From Methylocystis sp. (GTDB lineage Bacteria; Pseudomonadota; Alphaproteobacteria; Rhizobiales; Beijerinckiaceae): a stretch of DNA of 33,860 nucleotides. Numbering within the stretch: the stretch's first letter is position 1; every line of letters begins with the position of its first letter. The notes below the pieces were generated by a model. The model worked only from the letters and a program-made list of their open reading frames with translations. It was not told the DNA's origin and made no database searches. The translations under genes were made by a program, and so were the position numbers. Where the stretch lies: positions 1 to 33,860 of the forward strand of contig JACOUB010000039.1 in the NCBI GenBank assembly GCA_016178015.1, given 5' to 3'. Of this stretch, positions 33,809 through 33,860 are shown in pieces.

Positions 33809-33860
33809 ATGAAATCGACGCGCTATTTCAATGAACAGGTATTGCGAAAGCGGCCCTATA
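33809..33860 (+). CDS. Start of a small hypothetical protein gene (3' partial)
   Basis: ATG at 33809 opens a frame to the window edge reading MKSTRYFNEQVLRKRPY. This N-terminus (TRYF.EQVLRKRPY) is one I recall from small conserved proteins (about 75-85 residues) often followed by a DUF2283 gene. Only 17 residues are visible, so the call rests on that motif. No strong Shine-Dalgarno is seen. It lies 127 bp after comEC; nothing else is seen in that gap. Confidence 0.6.
   Translation, partial: MKSTRYFNEQVLRKRPY

Noticed and set aside
32368-33810. 480-codon open frame on - strand opposite comEC
   Set aside because: Antisense to ComEC transmembrane and C-terminal regions; no domain recognised.

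Overview
The window is GC-rich chromosomal DNA from an alphaproteobacterium, most likely of the order Hyphomicrobiales (Rhizobiales). Evidence is the conserved block rpoZ-rsh-pdxJ-acpS-lepB-rnc-era-recO followed by parC, the single bifunctional Rsh, the dapA/slt/smpB neighbourhood, a ComEC without a nuclease domain, and many GC-rich palindromic intergenic repeats. A methanotroph-like family (Methylocystaceae/Beijerinckiaceae) is my guess from protein flavour only; no diagnostic metabolic gene is present.

Layout. 1-650 (+): the tail of a probable 23S rRNA pseudouridine synthase and rsmD. 650-1167: no gene, a large inverted-repeat (MITE-like) element. 1168-5347 (-): mutL and parC. 5704-5955 (+): a small predicted secreted protein converging on recO. 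5952-13676 (-): recO, a DUF1737-like gene, era, rnc, lepB, acpS, pdxJ, rsh and rpoZ, tightly packed with several 4-bp start/stop overlaps. This block joins ribosome and RNA maturation, protein export, cofactor synthesis and the stringent response. 14077-14691 (+): a LabA/NYN-domain gene. 15069-16803 (+): a HipA-type toxin kinase followed by an overlapping HTH protein with a DUF1488-like tail, behind an AT-rich promoter with two N8-spaced palindromes; this is the clearest accessory module. 16877-18322 (-): smpB and dapA. 18582-20813 (+): a soluble-type lytic transglycosylase. 20894-25095 (-): a large YfhO-like membrane protein, radC and map. 25249-26715 (+): a CinA-like MoCF protein and gpt. 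26804-26890 (+): tRNA-Leu(UAA). 26895-30358 (-): an EPS/O-antigen polymerase-like membrane protein and a Wzc/GumC-like chain-length protein with a degraded kinase domain, abutting the tRNA. 30756-31034 (-): a DUF6460-like membrane protein. 31408-33681 (+): comEC. 33809 to the end (+): the start of another small gene.

Between housekeeping genes lie several repeat families: double hairpins near gene 3' ends, two elements sharing ATACGA...TCCGG...TGATC-type termini (one carrying the start codon of the YfhO-like gene), and two copies of a 60-bp repeat flanking rpoZ and the NYN gene. The items most worth a second look are the toxin-first HipA/HTH-DUF1488 module with its operators, the shared-terminus MITE family, and the Wzc-like protein with a degraded P-loop next to the tRNA gene. 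All function calls rest on reading the sequence and recalled family motifs; no database search was run.
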